From Pythium myriotylum (Eukaryota > Oomycota > Peronosporomycetes > Pythiales > Pythiaceae): a stretch of 64,000 bases of DNA. Where the stretch lies: NCBI GenBank assembly GCA_023091665.1, contig JALJCQ010000011.1, positions 2,046,001 to 2,110,000 of the forward strand, read 5' to 3'. A model generated the notes under the pieces. The model searched no databases, was not told the DNA's origin, and worked only from the letters and a program-made list of their open reading frames with translations. Positions 32,901 to 46,319 of the stretch are shown here, in pieces. Position numbers and translations under genes: made by a program. Position 1 is the first letter of the stretch. The number at the start of each line of letters is the position of its first letter.

Positions 32901-35900
32901 TACTCAGCCAAGCCACTCGGGCTTCTATCAACCAACCCAGGCGAGGATTTTCCTCGTCTTCCGTGAGTCTTCAAGTCAAGCTTGACAATCTTCTCGTGGA
33001 TCTTTCGTTGGACAGTTTCTACAATCACCTTGGTCATTTAGCCACTGAAAGTACAGACCGACGCGTCAAGGCAGCAGCTTGCGAAGTATATCACGCTTTG
33101 GTGTGCTATCTTTGTGGGAAGACAGCAACTCATCCTCACGGAAGTGGCTCAAAGTCTGACTTCTACGATCTGTGGAAGGAGGTGTTTCCGGTCGTTATCA
33201 GCCTCGCGACTGATGCGGAGAAGATTGCTCGTTCTTTGTTTGAACCGCTGTTGTTTCAAGTGACACGCTGGCTTTGCCACGGAAGTGACATTTTCCTCCA
33301 CGAATTTGCAGCTTTAACGGATGAACTAGTTGAAGGATTATCTCATGAGACAAACACCGCTATCCGAGAGATTTCAGGGAAATGTTTGTCCACTAGTTTA
33401 ACTTCGGCTGTTGAAAGTGGGCGAGCTGATAGAACCCGAGGATTGAAGAAGGCGGAGGTTATCCTTCAGCGTCTTTTCTCATTGTGCCGACATCCAGGCC
33501 CAGCTCAAAGAATCGGTGCTGCGACCACAATTAGCTACTTCCTGCGAACACTCGGAGAAGATGATGTACTAGTAGTGCAAACGTTTGGGTTACGGTGCCT
33601 GAAAAACTTCTTGTACTCTCTCAAGTTATGTGGACACGATACCAGAGTTGGCCACAACAACGTCCAGATTTTGGAGGATATCATAACCAAGGCAATATCG
33701 AAGTTGCAACGGGCTATCTTGAGGCATCCAGCGGCATTTACTCGGCTAAAGAACCTGGAAGGTTCGGGAGATAATAAAGGGCATGAGCCGGAAGATGATC
33801 TACCCAACTTTGTGGAGTGGATTTTTCGACAGTGCGCAAGTCGAGAAATTGTGTACCGGGCTACGTGCCGACAGCTCTTCCTTGCTCTGGCCCCGCTAGT
33901 CAGTGGTTCCAACACAAAAGGTTGGCTCGAAGCATTTGCTACAAAACTTGGGTCATCCCAATCAATTCATACTGTTCTTGCTCCGATCGACCGACTTGCG
34001 ATAACAATTCACACCGAAGACGTGACAAATTGGAATCTTCAAGTCATCGTGAGTTGGCTTGACCAAATAGCCGCATCTCTTGAATGCTACATGTGGTGCT
34101 CACGTGTCCTCGCCACCGAGGCTCACAAGTTCCTATTTACCACCACAGACTCAAACCATAAGAGGAAGCCGATAGATAGCTCATCAGCAACAGATATCGG
34201 CTTGTCTGATGCACAGCTTCCGATCTCATGGGCGACGCTAACCTTCTTCAAGCAGTTTGAAGCGCTCAGGAAGCTTCAACAGGATTCAAGCGCGCACCTC
34301 GACTTTGATCTTCGACTTGCTCTTCGTCGTTCGATTCTTCGAGCGATGGCGGCGTCAAGTGATTTCCTGGTTACGTTGCCTGATGAACACACAAGCTCTG
34401 TTGCGTCTGAAATCCTCAGATTACATGACAGTGACTCGCTCGAAGCAATGTCAAGAGCATTGATCGACTCGGTATACCTTGGAGTTGGACACGAAGTGAT
34501 CGCAGATCAGGAGGAACTTGATTCCGTGAAGCGGATTGAGCAGGCTTGTCGACGAGCAGCCCACGCAAAGGCACCACTGACCAGAAAATTAGAGTGGCAC
34601 GGATCAAAGTTCGTGAAGAGTATGGTAGAATCCGTCGTGGCCAAGTCGCTCGATGCAAAGGATGCATTGACATTGATGCGAACGGCCAATGCGGTGAGTT
34701 AATCTACGCTTGCAAAAGGGGAAACGTGGTCCTAACATGATCGTGACTTTAAGCTCGTTGAATGCGGGGTTGTATCAACGGCTACGATGCTTAGTCAAGC
34801 TGACGACTATGTGCAATTTGCTGTGGATCACCTGAATAACGCGCTTGACAGCCCCATACACAGATTAGTAGCCGTCGAGGCGATGAAGGTGGGGAACGAC
34901 TAAATTGATCGACAATCGAACTTGTTCTGACAATGCATGACTGTAGATGGCCAATTATTGCGGTTGGAACGTGGTGAGCATGTTTCACGACAAGGTCTTA
35001 GAACGTAACCTTTCGCCGATCTATAAAGATCTCCTCAACACATTTACGGATCCGATGAACTGGGACCGTGTGGTGCGCACACTCCTGGCGGATGGCGAAG
35101 CAATTGGTCCGCGTCTCGTCGCGTTGCTTGACCTACTGAAGCAAGTGAGGCGTTCCAAGGCATTTCCTCCCCGATCCAGTCAGATCGACTCATTTATTCA
35201 GACGCTTGCGCCTCACTTGGAAGCGCTCTTACCCAGGCTGAGTTCAGCGTTCATCCGCGGGGAGGATCAATTGATTCGACTCTATTTGGAGATCCTTCTC
35301 GAGACAATTCCGTTTTTTTCGTCAAGCTCCACAGAAGTACTGTCCACTTTGAGATCCAACCTCTTCACGGAAATTCGCAAATCAATTGTTGCAATGATTT
35401 CCCGACGGGATCTTTCCCACTTCGCGAAAGGCGACTGTCTTGCCGTGCTGGCAGGCTTGGGCCCTTCAGGTGACCCGTTGGAAGACAAGTTGACCCTGGC
35501 TGCGTTGTCGTCGTTCGTTATCGACGAGTTTCCAATCACATCAACAGACGTCACTCGTGGATCTCGCGATTACGATATCTTCCATATGCTTTTTATCAAG
35601 CTCCTATCGGTCGTCGAAGGATTCTGCCAAGTGGTTTCGTTGCAGTCGATATATTTTGCTCTGAAGGAAGGCGAAACACACCTGTTCATTGACGAAATAA
35701 GAGCTAGTCTTGGAAGATTAGCGACTGCGATCAGCACAAGTAACCATCAAGCTCCAAGGGTCTCACCCCATGGACATGACGACTTCTTGATCAATCTGAC
35801 GGACGTGTTGTTGGACTCTGGAGTGGAACAGAATATCCGGAAAATGTTGCTCGACTATTTGTTTGTTCCATTGCTGGAGTTTCAAAGCCCGATGGATCTC

Positions 35901-38900
35901 CGGCAGTACTACCTGGCGCAAGCGAAAAATCCAAGTAACGCTGCAGTGATCAGCAAGTTGGCTACGATCGTCGCCAGCTCGGGAGAAATTGTTAGCTCGG
36001 GTGCCTTTCTCACAGCTGCTGTGGCGTTCACTTTGGTCGAAGTGTTGTATAGACTCGTGGATCCAGATCATATTCGAGGTGATATCAATAATGCTTTTTT
36101 GGGGCATGCAAATGGAAAAGGCAGAGAGTTTACTATGCTCGTTTGCAAGTGTGCAAGCAAGTTCGTGACGAAGTCTCATGACGACTTAGGCGACCACACA
36201 CGATTTGCTTGTTGGAAAGCCTACAATTGCTTGCTAACGGCAGTGTCGAGAACGCAAAAACAAGAAAAGTTTTTCGACCAAATTCTGTTTCAAGAATCCG
36301 TATGGATCAATATTATTGACGTTGCTCAAGAGTATGAGCTCCCCACAGAAACAAAACCATTCGATCGAGTCCCCTTGTCACGATTCTCAGCTACAACTCT
36401 CCGCCAACAACAACGACAACAACGTGGGGATGTTTTGACACAATTTGGTGGTGGTGCCCGTAGCCGTCGGATTACTGGGAGAAACTCGTCCTCAACCCTG
36501 CGATTTTTTACTGGTAGCAGTCTCAGTCAAGATTCTTGGGCAGCGAACGAATCACAGGTTTCTTGTTGTGGAGAGTTGGCAGCGCGAGAAGCAATGTATG
36601 AAGGTATGGAAATCGAGCTAGACTCAATCAACGATCACCCGTGCATGATCCCTCTACTGCGCGTGCTGAAGCAAATGAAGACGGACTTCGGTGACGGATG
36701 GAACCATTCGGCAATGCCTCCATGGATGAAAAAGATCCATGACGTAATCAGCACTCCAACTTCAGAGCTCAACGTTAGATTATTTATTGTGAAAGTCGTT
36801 CTGAATGTGCCTGACGTCTTTGTTGGATACTGTCAAGCGTGGGCAAGCAAGATGATGGAAACGCTTTTAGAAGCTACAGTATCGACATCGTCAGGCAAAC
36901 CTGCTGAATTTCACTATCTGCTTCGTGATTTTTGCGAGTTGTTGGTCGATGAATGGAAAGACACGGATATTTCGTCGTCATCAACTACAGCAAACCGATT
37001 CGTGAATGAACTGATCCAATTAGCACCGAATGAAGATCACAATTTGATCATGCAGGACAATCTGATGCTGGTCTCGCAATTGATACTGCTATGGAAATCG
37101 CATATTCGAATTGACACATCAATTGTGTCGAACCAGCTGCTCAGTCATGATGAGGATTCGCGACGAGACGCTGCAAACCGCTACACAGCACTTCAAGTCA
37201 TTAGTGCTATGCTTTCTGCGGGATTAGCAAAGCAGCTCATGGAAGCCAACATGTACTCAAATAATGGAAACGCCGAGCTTGAAGACGGCATCATCCAAGC
37301 TATGGAGCATAAGCGTCCGTCAATCTATAACGTGGCAGCCGAAGTAAGTGGTGTGCTACTCGCCGACCGAGAAAGCATGCTTAACGTCGGGAATGACGCA
37401 CAAGGATTTCGCTCCAAACTTCTGCACAAGATTACAGAATACTACAGTGAAGAGGACTTCGGACGATTCCTGGCATTACTTCGAAGTGTTTCACTCCATG
37501 ATTGCAGTATTTTGGACTCGGCGATGCTTCACCGTCTGTCGTTCGTGCTTCCAAAGGTGATTGCCATCGAGTCATGGTCGCTGAGTGCGGTTGAGTGCTT
37601 GGAGAATGCTTCCAAGAACTCGAACGTGAGAAACGAGTTATTTACTCACTGCCAGACAGTCTTAGGGAGATTTCTCTCTCATCGCAACAGTGCTGTTCAA
37701 TTGCATGCAGCACGTTTCCTCGAGGCGTTGATGCCTCATTTGGAAGATGAGTTTATTGCTCGACTAGTGGACGATGAAGCACATGGAGGACTGGAGCTGT
37801 TTTGGCATTCGCAAAGCCAGCGAGACCCAGGGATTCGCCGTGTTTATGTGAAGCTAGCCATTTCGTTCTATCAGAAGCCTCTTGGAGAGGTGACAAAGGA
37901 ACAAATCCGTGTGCAGTTGTTGCGAAGTCTGGCAGACTCAGATAGAGATATCCGCGAACTCGTTCAAACGTTCTGGAGAATATCAGTATTTCACCAATCG
38001 TCATGTAGTGATCGCTTGGTGAGACTCTTTCGTGAGTTGTTCTCGCCAAGGGCAGCCGATGAATGGGTGCTTTACGCCGCGAACTTGTTGCTGGATATGA
38101 ACGTGGCATCCGATGGATACGATGAGGTTCTGTTTCAGAGGCCAGTTGGTGAAGGCGAGTTCCAAGATGCTCAGATTGACTCGGCGTGGGAATCAAAATT
38201 TGAAACAATGACCCCGCTCTTTTCTGTCGAGGCGGATAAGTTATCTGCCGCAGCATTGATAGCAAACAACTGGGAGAACAGCTCCCTATACTCTCCCAGT
38301 TTCTCGCTTGGGATATCACAACATGACGCAGCTCTCCCATCGCAATCCCAACTCATCTCGTCCAACCTAGGTAAGTCATGGCGCGCGATTACACACTGCG
38401 TTCATAAATTAAGCTATAATGCTCTTCTAGCGACTTCTCAAGAATGGATCAGCTCTGCGTCACTCACCCAAGGAGCTGCTGGATCTTTACAAGATGGCCA
38501 AGGTGTAAGCGGGAAGAGACAACGAAGATTCGTCAAGCGTCATAATAGTTCATTGTCTTCTCAAACGGACGCGACTGCAGTGTCATCTAGCAAGAATGCA
38601 AATCAAGCGGGCAGGAGCTTCTTCCAAGAGCGTTACTCCTTGGCGAAGAAGAATGAAGAAGCAACGCGAAGTCGACAAAGGAAGGCTCGGGCACAGCAGG
38701 TCATCATACGTCGCAAGTACAGAGTTGGGGACTATCCTGACATTCAGATCAAGCTACTCGACATCACCCAACCACTGATGGGGCTGTGCGAAATGCACGA
38801 AGCCACCTCGTCACTTGTTTTGGCATCGCTTATTCCAGCCATTGTAACCTCCAAAGAGGTCGCAAAGGATGTAGCGGCGCTTCACCAGCTTGGTTCGTGC

Positions 38901-41900
38901 ATGGACAGAGCTTTACTCGAAGGTCAACATTCGCTGGTATTCGTGGGAACCGTCCATCTTGCGTATTTTTCTTGTTGCATGAAGGACTCGAGAATTCTTG
39001 AGCAGCTGGGAATATCGTACAAGACAGTTGGGCTCAGCAGCTTAGCAAGTGGCAGTATTCTATCTGGAGAGCTGCTTTTGGAAGAGTACCTGAATCTGGA
39101 AGTGAGCCGGACGAGAGACGAAGCAGCTGAGTGCTGGGACCAGCTATACAAGGTGTTATCTGCAAACCAAAAGACCAATCTGCTTGTTGCGCTTGCGTCA
39201 AGGTGCTGCACAATCGAAGATTCAAGGCTCGCATTACAAGCTCAACTCGCCGGCGACTTCCCTGGCGCAGTGGCTGCATATCGTAAGGCGGAATCTGTGC
39301 TAGAGGCTGAGCTCGAAATGCAACCGCACGATTCCCTTCTTGCTGCAAGGTTTGAACTACGACGGAGCATGTGGGAGCGTTTCGGCTGTTTAGAGACGCT
39401 AAACCATTGGGACAAGCTTAAGCGCGAGTTCTTGAGCACGAGTGACGGATTTGGGCTCGTGTGGCAAGAGGAACCCCCTTACTTGGAGCAAGGGGTAGGC
39501 CACTGCTTACGGTCACTGCTAGGGTTAATTGTATCGAAGCCCAGGGGCTCCATCGAAGACTCAGACCTTAAGGAGCAACTTCGCTCATTCATAGCAAATG
39601 CTCAAAGCCACCCCCACCATTGGGAGCTGCTGATGAGTCGATTTGGCGTCGAAATCAGCCTCGCATCGATCGCTAGTGGTGACAATGAGCGGGCACGAGT
39701 AGGAATTGAACAAGTGTATGGCGTTTTGCTGAAGAGGTGGAGCGCGACGAGTAGGGTTGCTCGGCTTACTCGGCTAGAATTACTGCAAAACTTATCGTCT
39801 GCGGTGGAGATTGACGAAGCCCTCGTCATTTCGAGTGCCTTGAAGCTTGGGAAACTGCAGACATCCGGATCCGAAGCGCTTGCACAGTTCGTTCATAGGT
39901 GGAGTCAAACATTACCGTCACTCGGGGAGGGTTCGATGAAATCGTGGTCGCAGTTCTACATGGTGCAGGGAGTGATAAGGCACCTCATCGGAGACATTGG
40001 GAAACAAGAGGGTGTGCTGTCGGTAGATGCACTCTCGTCCATCCAGCAAGACGCTGCTCAGTTGATGCTCCAATATGCTGGCGCTGGAGTGCAGAACGAC
40101 ATTCTGGCGCTTGCGTCCAAGTACCTCAAAGACTACAGAGAGCTGTGCAACGAGGAAAACCTCCCAAAGGTCAGCGTCTTGATGGTGGACGTCTTCGTCT
40201 CTCACGTACTTAAGCTTGCCGAGCGCCAAGCACAGAAAACTTCGGTAAATGGAGAGCGACTCACACCAGATGCGATATCGGCTATTACGAGGTACTATCA
40301 GACTTCGACAAAAATGTTCGATAATTCGGACATTCTAGTACTGATGGAAAAACTGCCGGTAGCTGACCGTGTGGCAATGGGGACACTCGAGGCAAAGACA
40401 TTTGCTACGGCTGCTCAGTTTTATATGAATGCCAGTCTTGCAGCGGAGACGACTGAGGAGTACTTCATGCGAGCATTCGATATTTTCCAGCGCAGCAGTC
40501 GCTCAATCCCGCAAGAATTTGTCGTAGAGACAACAAAAGATTCCAGTGCGGCGCCATTCGCACGGTGCCGAACGACTTTCATCGAGTTTCTCGTTGACGT
40601 GCTCTTCAGCGACAAAAGCTCGGACTGGACAGCATACGTAGACAGAAAGACGCTTGTCATCGCTTTCATGGAGAATGTTCTTGGAGGCATGACAGTCGGG
40701 GATCAGGAGTGTGCCAATTACTTCCCTCAGCTGTGCGAGGTAGTGCCAGCATATCCGGATGTCGTTGAAGTGTTCGAAAAGCGGGTGTTAACACAGATTC
40801 CGATCTGGACATGTCTGCGTTGGTCTTCTCAACTTCTTGCACTCGTCAACGGAAAAATCGGATCGACAATAGTCAAGATCCTCGAAAAAGTACGTGTAAA
40901 AACTGTCGGGGACTGATGTGGAACTAACCAACGGCATACTTTTAGATCGCTGCGGAATATCCAGCATCGTTGTTTTATGACTTTAAGATCACGTTCGGCG
41001 ACGCTACCTGGAGCACAAACGGTTCGAAAGTCGATCTCAGCCGTCTGTCACGACTTGTATCCAATCCTGTGATGGAGAAATTTGTCGATGCTCTTCGCTT
41101 GTAAGTGAAGTATCCGGTCGAGGGGCTAAAGGGGCACGACTTCATCCATTTTGTGTAGAATCCACCACCCCGAGTTGAGGCTAAAAGAGGGCTTGCGCGA
41201 GTTGGCAAAGCTCGTCGACGAAGGTAAGGCTGTTGCAGCGAAAGCGAAGGTTGCGCACATATGGCAGGACTGCTTCGCGAGCGAGCACGCAAGACTTGGA
41301 GGTAAAATTGGCAACTACAATCGAGATTGGGCACGGCGTGCGAAGAGGGATGTGGAGAAGCTGATGGGACGGGATGGATCAAACTTAACTCCCAAGGCAA
41401 TCTTGGCTGCGCGCGAATGGATTACGAACAACTTCAACGTGATGCCCGGCAGACATGGTATAACCAAAGATATGAAGGCTAGACTTGCAGACTTTGCAGA
41501 CTGGCTGGAGGAGTTTGATCACGCAACTTGTCGCCTCGAACTGCCGGGACAATACACGACAAGTGAGTGCGCGCTCGTAGATCTCACAAAAGGTTGACTG
41601 ACAAGCCGCATGATTGTTGCAGGATGGTGTAAGCCTGACCCGTCAGGCCACGTACACATTCTGAGTATCCACTCAACGCTAGGGGTTCTTGTGTCCAAGC
41701 AACTACCGAAGCAAATAACGTTCCACTGTAGCGATCAAAACGATTACACGTTTCTCGTCAAAGGAGGAGAAGACTTACGCTTGGATCAGCGCATTGAACA
41801 GTTGTTTGATGTGATGAACCAAATATTGGCAAGCGACCCGCGATGCCGCGATCGTGATCTGCGGACAAAGACATACAAAGTGATCCCGATGACACCCGAA

Positions 41901-43061
41901 ATTGGAATGATCGAGTGGCTCCATGGAACTTCTACGCTCAAAAGTATCATTGAGAAGCAACTTCAACAGGACTCACGCTGTCTACAATTGCAGAGCAACA
42001 AACGTGTCAAGCTGCAGCTATTCAACACAATCCCCGCCAAACAGTACGAGACTTTCTTGATGAAGCAGCGCGGAAGTTCTTTTGCCGCGAAGGTTGCAGC
42101 CCCCTCCCGAGACGAAGTAATTGCAAACTTCGACACAGTACAGGATCTCATCCCACGCGACTTGCTACGACGCCAGCTTTTATCTCTGGGTGCGGACTTT
42201 GAAGATTTTATTTTGATACGAGATGAATTTGCAAGCTCGCTTGCCGTGTTCAACGTGTGCTCCTATATCCTTGGCATCGGTGATCGACACCTTGATAACT
42301 TCCTCATGGACGTATCGACTGGGCGCGTGATCGGCATTGACTTCGGTGTGAGCTTCGGCGCTGGCGCCAGCGTGCTTCCTGTTCCTGAGCTGATTCCATT
42401 CCGATTCACGCGCCAGATGGAGAGCGTTCTGCTTCCGTACGACGGGTGTAACCTGTTGGTCCAAGATATGCAGGCCGTGTTTGAGGCATTGCGAGATAAG
42501 AAGCAGGTCGTCGAGAGCGTAATGAACGTGTTTCTCCACGAGCCATTGCTCGACTGGCAACAGTCAACGACCACCCATCAGGGCGAGATTTTCAAGGAAG
42601 CGTCTATCAGTGATGAGGTCACTCAGGCCGACGAGGACCTTGTGATGGTCGACACGAGCAGTGCGAGTAGCGAAGCCGAGCCTCGCTCGCGAAAGAGAGC
42701 GAAGAAGGACGCATCGATAGGCTCAGCGACATCGTCCTCAGCATCATCTTCAGCGCCCTCTTCGTCTGGTACACCGGCACCCGGGAGAGCGTGGCTGCCC
42801 GACGTGAAGATTGCAATTGCTAGACGCAAACTCGACGGCCTCTCGCCGCGCGTGCTACTCAAAGAAGAGCTGGCGCAGAACCCGCACCTGGGCAAGCAGC
42901 TCAAGCACTTCCAAGCCCTCGTGGACATGGCCGTCGCTACGGGAGCGCCACAGAGCACGGCGTCGATGAGCTCGTTGGCCCAAGCTCAGGAACTAGTGGA
43001 GCTAGCGACGGCCCCTGACCTGCTTGGGCGCACGTACCACGGCTGGATGCCGTGGCTCTAG
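29963..43061 (+). CDS. PRKDC: DNA-dependent protein kinase catalytic subunit (DNA-PKcs)
   Basis: Twelve exons are predicted: 29963-30732, 30796-30973, 31042-31395, 31457-32059, 32121-32216, 32288-34693, 34754-34888, 34947-38370, 38431-40889, 40946-41100, 41159-41562 and 41623-43061. They total 4,140 aa, almost exactly the human length (4,128). DNA-PKcs is the PI3K-like kinase that binds Ku-bound DNA ends in non-homologous end joining. Most of the protein is helical HEAT-repeat sequence. The kinase domain lies in the last ~600 residues, with catalytic loop 'GIGDRHLDNF' (~3880) and 'IGIDFG' for DFG. A Ser-rich acidic/basic linker separates it from the FATC end, which closes 'LLGRTYHGWMPWL', the form seen in DNA-PKcs rather than ATM, ATR or TOR. 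Exon phases agree at every junction. Introns are 56-71 bp; one uses an AAG acceptor (34753) and the 60-nt intron 38371-38430 is in frame with no stop. Confidence 0.92.
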
Positions 43062-44438
43062 CGGCGACGCGCGGCGAAACCAACGATTCGCAATCACCGC
43101 AATCGCATCAAGTCATCTCGCCACGGTGGCATGTGTCATAGGGACAGAGACCCCTCACTTGTGATCGAAACGATGCCGAGCTCCTCACGAGACACAGAAT
43201 CTACCGAAAAAACGTACGTACACAAATACCTACAGCCTCTCGTCTAGTCGACTTCAGGATCTGGCGAATCTGCGTCATCTTGGCCGACTGATTCGGACGA
43301 GAGCCTCGCTCTCTGTCCATTCTGGTGGCCTGCGCTGGTCTCGGCTCAGCGGCGAACGGAGGCGGGCACTCAGCGACGGCCACGACGCAAAGATCCTGGG
43401 TCACTTGAGACCGTGGGGGCCTCGTGGACTGGCCTGTCTCTGGCTCTCTCCATGCTGAGATATGATTGGCTGCAGGACGCGTGCCTCTTCACCAAGCGTC
43501 GTCTTGGACACTTTCGATTGGCTGCAACCACACCGCCGGGATCCTGACATCACCGGGAGTGGGATTTGGACAGCCTGCGACGAGGCATTTTACCTTTTTA
43601 AATGTATACCCTGTATATTGCGTTTGTATAATGAAGCTGAACATGCACATTGCGAACCTCACTAATTAATTTTTATCACTATCGAACGCAGCCCAGATAT
43701 CGAATGGCCGAGTAAGTCGCAAGTGTAGGACACGTCACACTTGTCGCGGAAAATGTTGCGCCAAGGCCCCCCCACCCGGACCGCCGAAACGACCTGGCCC
43801 TCGTCATCCATCATCCACACACGCTCGAGGCTGACGTCCTGACTAGTAAAACCAAAAAATTCGCGTTTCCTCGTTCTCTCTCTGCCGCGCAGACGTCTCG
43901 TCAGTCGTTGGGGCGAGTTGTTCTCTCGCTTCGTCGAATTCGACTTCGTCCACTTTCCCGATCTTCGTTCTCACTTCGCTTCGAAAAAATCCAAAATCGG
44001 CGGGGGGGTCACTTGGCGCAACCTTCGCGCAACCTCTTCCGTGTTTATGTCGCACGAGGACGCACGATGGGAGAGACGACCCGGTCAGCAGGGCGTCCCA
44101 TTCCCAAACTCGGCGCGACCTCTCGAGCCGTCGCTCCTCCCTCGCCTCCGGCTGGCTCAAGGCACGCGCCGCGACGAGACGAACCGCCTCGGGCGACACG
44201 CACCGCTCTCGTGCTCCTCCTCCTCCTCCTCCTCGCGATCCTGGCTGCTCGCGCCGCTCGGAATCGCCTAAGCCAGGTGGCTTTTTGTCAGCCTCTCGTT
44301 CCCGGCGTCGTCGCAACCGCGGGTTCTCTCGTGTCAACTGCTGCTGATTTAAAAAAATTGCCCAGCGCTTTTCTCTCTCTCGCTGCAACGCGCTCGGCTC
44401 GCATTCCGCGATTCGCCAGCTTCCGTCCAGCACAAACC
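43062..44438 (+). promoter_or_regulatory. Intergenic region and promoter of the first MFSD1-like gene
   Basis: No gene is supported here. Two inverted CCAAT boxes (GATTGGC at 43464-43470 and 43516-43522, 52 bp apart) lie in a ~65-bp block that recurs upstream of the second copy of the transporter. An initiator-like CTCACTTC occurs at 43970-43977. An open frame continuous with the transporter runs from 43908 but has low-complexity, Arg/Pro-rich composition, so I treat it as 5' UTR. Confidence 0.5.
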
Positions 44439-46061
44439 ATGGGCAGCCTCAACGGTCCGCCGACCACGACGGCCCACGAACAGACGCCGCTCGTGCTCGA
44501 CGCCTCCAAGGACAAGGCCTTCTTCAAGGACCTCGAGAAAGGCCGCCGCGGCGCGTGGCAGCCGCCGCAGTCGCCGCTGCGCGCCGCGCCCAGCTGGCAG
44601 TTTTGGTCCACCACGTCGGCCTCGCACCGCTTCTTCCTGCTGCTGCTCATCAGCTGCATCCCGTTCGGCGGCCACTTTGTCAAGAATGGCATGTCGGCGC
44701 TTGAACCGCTCATGGTGAATGACCCGCAGTTCCCTATCTCGAATACCATGTATGGTGCCTTAGTGTCGGCCGTGTCGGTGCCGAATATGTTCATCCCGTT
44801 GTTCGGCGGTCGTCTGCTGGACAAGAGCGGCCACCACAGCATCAAGCTCTTCCTGATTTGGATCTGCATTGGGCAGGCGATCTTCGCAGTGGGCATGGAT
44901 CTGCAGCTCTTCTGGCTCGCGCTCTTCGGCCGTGTGTTTTTCGGCGTCGGGGAAGGAAGTGTCGTGGTCGGTGCTCGCATGTTCATCGCTCGTTGGTTCT
45001 GCAACAAGGAGCTGACGTTCGCCATGGGCGTGGCTGTGGCCATCACCAACCTCTCCAAGATGGTCGCCAAGGCCACCGTGGCACCCGTGGCGATCCACTT
45101 TGGTGGCTACGTGAACGCGCTCTGGTACGGAGTTGCAGTCTGCCTCGCCTCGGTGGCTGTTGGCTTCGCTGTCTGCCGCTACACGGGTCGTCTCCACCGA
45201 CTCGTGCGCTACCGCGTGCACCACGATGAGCCGCTTGATGAAGGCCTTGGTTGGCTCAAGGACTACGCCGACAGCAAGCGACGTCGCCGCCAGCTACGCC
45301 TTCGCATGGGCCCCATGTCCAACCACGAAGCTGTGAGCTGCGAGTCGGTGCAGGAATTCTCGCCCATGTTTTGGACGGTTGCTGTCCTCCACGTTGTCTT
45401 CGTGACGGTCTTTCACCTCTTCCAAAACGTCTCAAGCAGCTACCTGAACGAGCGCTACGGTTATTCGGTCGTCAAGTCCGGGCTTGTCAGTGCCGTCTCG
45501 CACACGTTCGTGGTATTCGCACCGTTTATTGGACTGTTCATCGACCAGTTTGGTGGCCGCATGTACTGGATCGTCGCCTCAGCTCTGCTTTCGATCCTTG
45601 CGTACGGCTTCATGATCTTCACGGAGATCACGCCAGTCGTGTCGATGTTGCTCATCTCGGTCTGCCTCTCGTTCACACCCACGATCCTCATGGCGGCGAT
45701 CCCGAGCACCGTGAGCCGCAAGAGCTTCGGCGCGGCCTTCGGCATCGTCGAAGTCACGGACGCTGTTGGCGCCTCGTTCGGCAACCTGCTCATCGGGTTC
45801 TTGCGTGACAAGACGGGCAGCTACGACCTTGATATGTTTGTGCTCTTCGGTATGGCGACGCTGACTTTCATCTTGAGCCTGGCACTCGTAATGCAAGACA
45901 AGCAGCACGGCGGTACGCTGAGCGCTCCGAGCTCGCGACGCCGCGCTCTGTCGGTTGGTGACGATGAACCGATGGAGCCGCTGGTTATGAGCGAAGAGAG
46001 CGACAGTCCGCCGCGCAAGCAGCCCACGAGTGGCTATCGCTCGACGGACAACGTCGTTTGA
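44439..46061 (+). CDS. MFSD1-like major facilitator superfamily transporter, copy 1
   Basis: Intronless, 540 aa, with the number of hydrophobic segments expected for a 12-helix MFS carrier. Motifs include 'GGRLLDKSG' (the MFS loop 2-3 Gly/Asp motif) and 'GRVFFGVGEGS' just after, typical of the MFSD1/lysosomal group. The N-terminal 'HEQTPLV' resembles an acidic dileucine-type sorting signal, which would fit a lysosomal or vacuolar membrane; that is inference. The start at 44439 is chosen because the second copy begins with the same 'MGSLNGP' peptide. The last ~50 residues are cytosolic, Ser-rich and end in 'GYRSTDNVV'. MFSD1 relatives export dipeptides from lysosomes; the substrate here is unknown. 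It forms a tandem pair with the gene at 47665. Confidence 0.87.
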   Translation: MGSLNGPPTTTAHEQTPLVLDASKDKAFFKDLEKGRRGAWQPPQSPLRAAPSWQFWSTTSASHRFFLLLLISCIPFGGHFVKNGMSALEPLMVNDPQFPISNTMYGALVSAVSVPNMFIPLFGGRLLDKSGHHSIKLFLIWICIGQAIFAVGMDLQLFWLALFGRVFFGVGEGSVVVGARMFIARWFCNKELTFAMGVAVAITNLSKMVAKATVAPVAIHFGGYVNALWYGVAVCLASVAVGFAVCRYTGRLHRLVRYRVHHDEPLDEGLGWLKDYADSKRRRRQLRLRMGPMSNHEAVSCESVQEFSPMFWTVAVLHVVFVTVFHLFQNVSSSYLNERYGYSVVKSGLVSAVSHTFVVFAPFIGLFIDQFGGRMYWIVASALLSILAYGFMIFTEITPVVSMLLISVCLSFTPTILMAAIPSTVSRKSFGAAFGIVEVTDAVGASFGNLLIGFLRDKTGSYDLDMFVLFGMATLTFILSLALVMQDKQHGGTLSAPSSRRRALSVGDDEPMEPLVMSEESDSPPRKQPTSGYRSTDNVV

Positions 46062-46235
46062 GCTTGTATCCCTTTAGATATTAGAAGCCCCCATGTACTT
46101 ACCTCCGTCCATGTCAAAAGTGTCGAGAGAGGGTCCCCCGACACGATAAAGTACAATAAACCAGAGATGACCTTCCGCCTACGGTGTCTCCCTTGTCCGT
46201 TCAAGAATGAACGAAGTTGTAAATGAGTGTGTGTG

Positions 46236-46319
<84 letters not shown>

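Noticed and set aside
43908..44438. In-frame N-terminal extension of the first MFSD1-like protein by 177 codons
   Set aside because: The composition is Arg/Pro/Ser-rich with no motif, and the paralogue begins with the same MGSLNGP peptide at the downstream ATG. Treated as 5' UTR.
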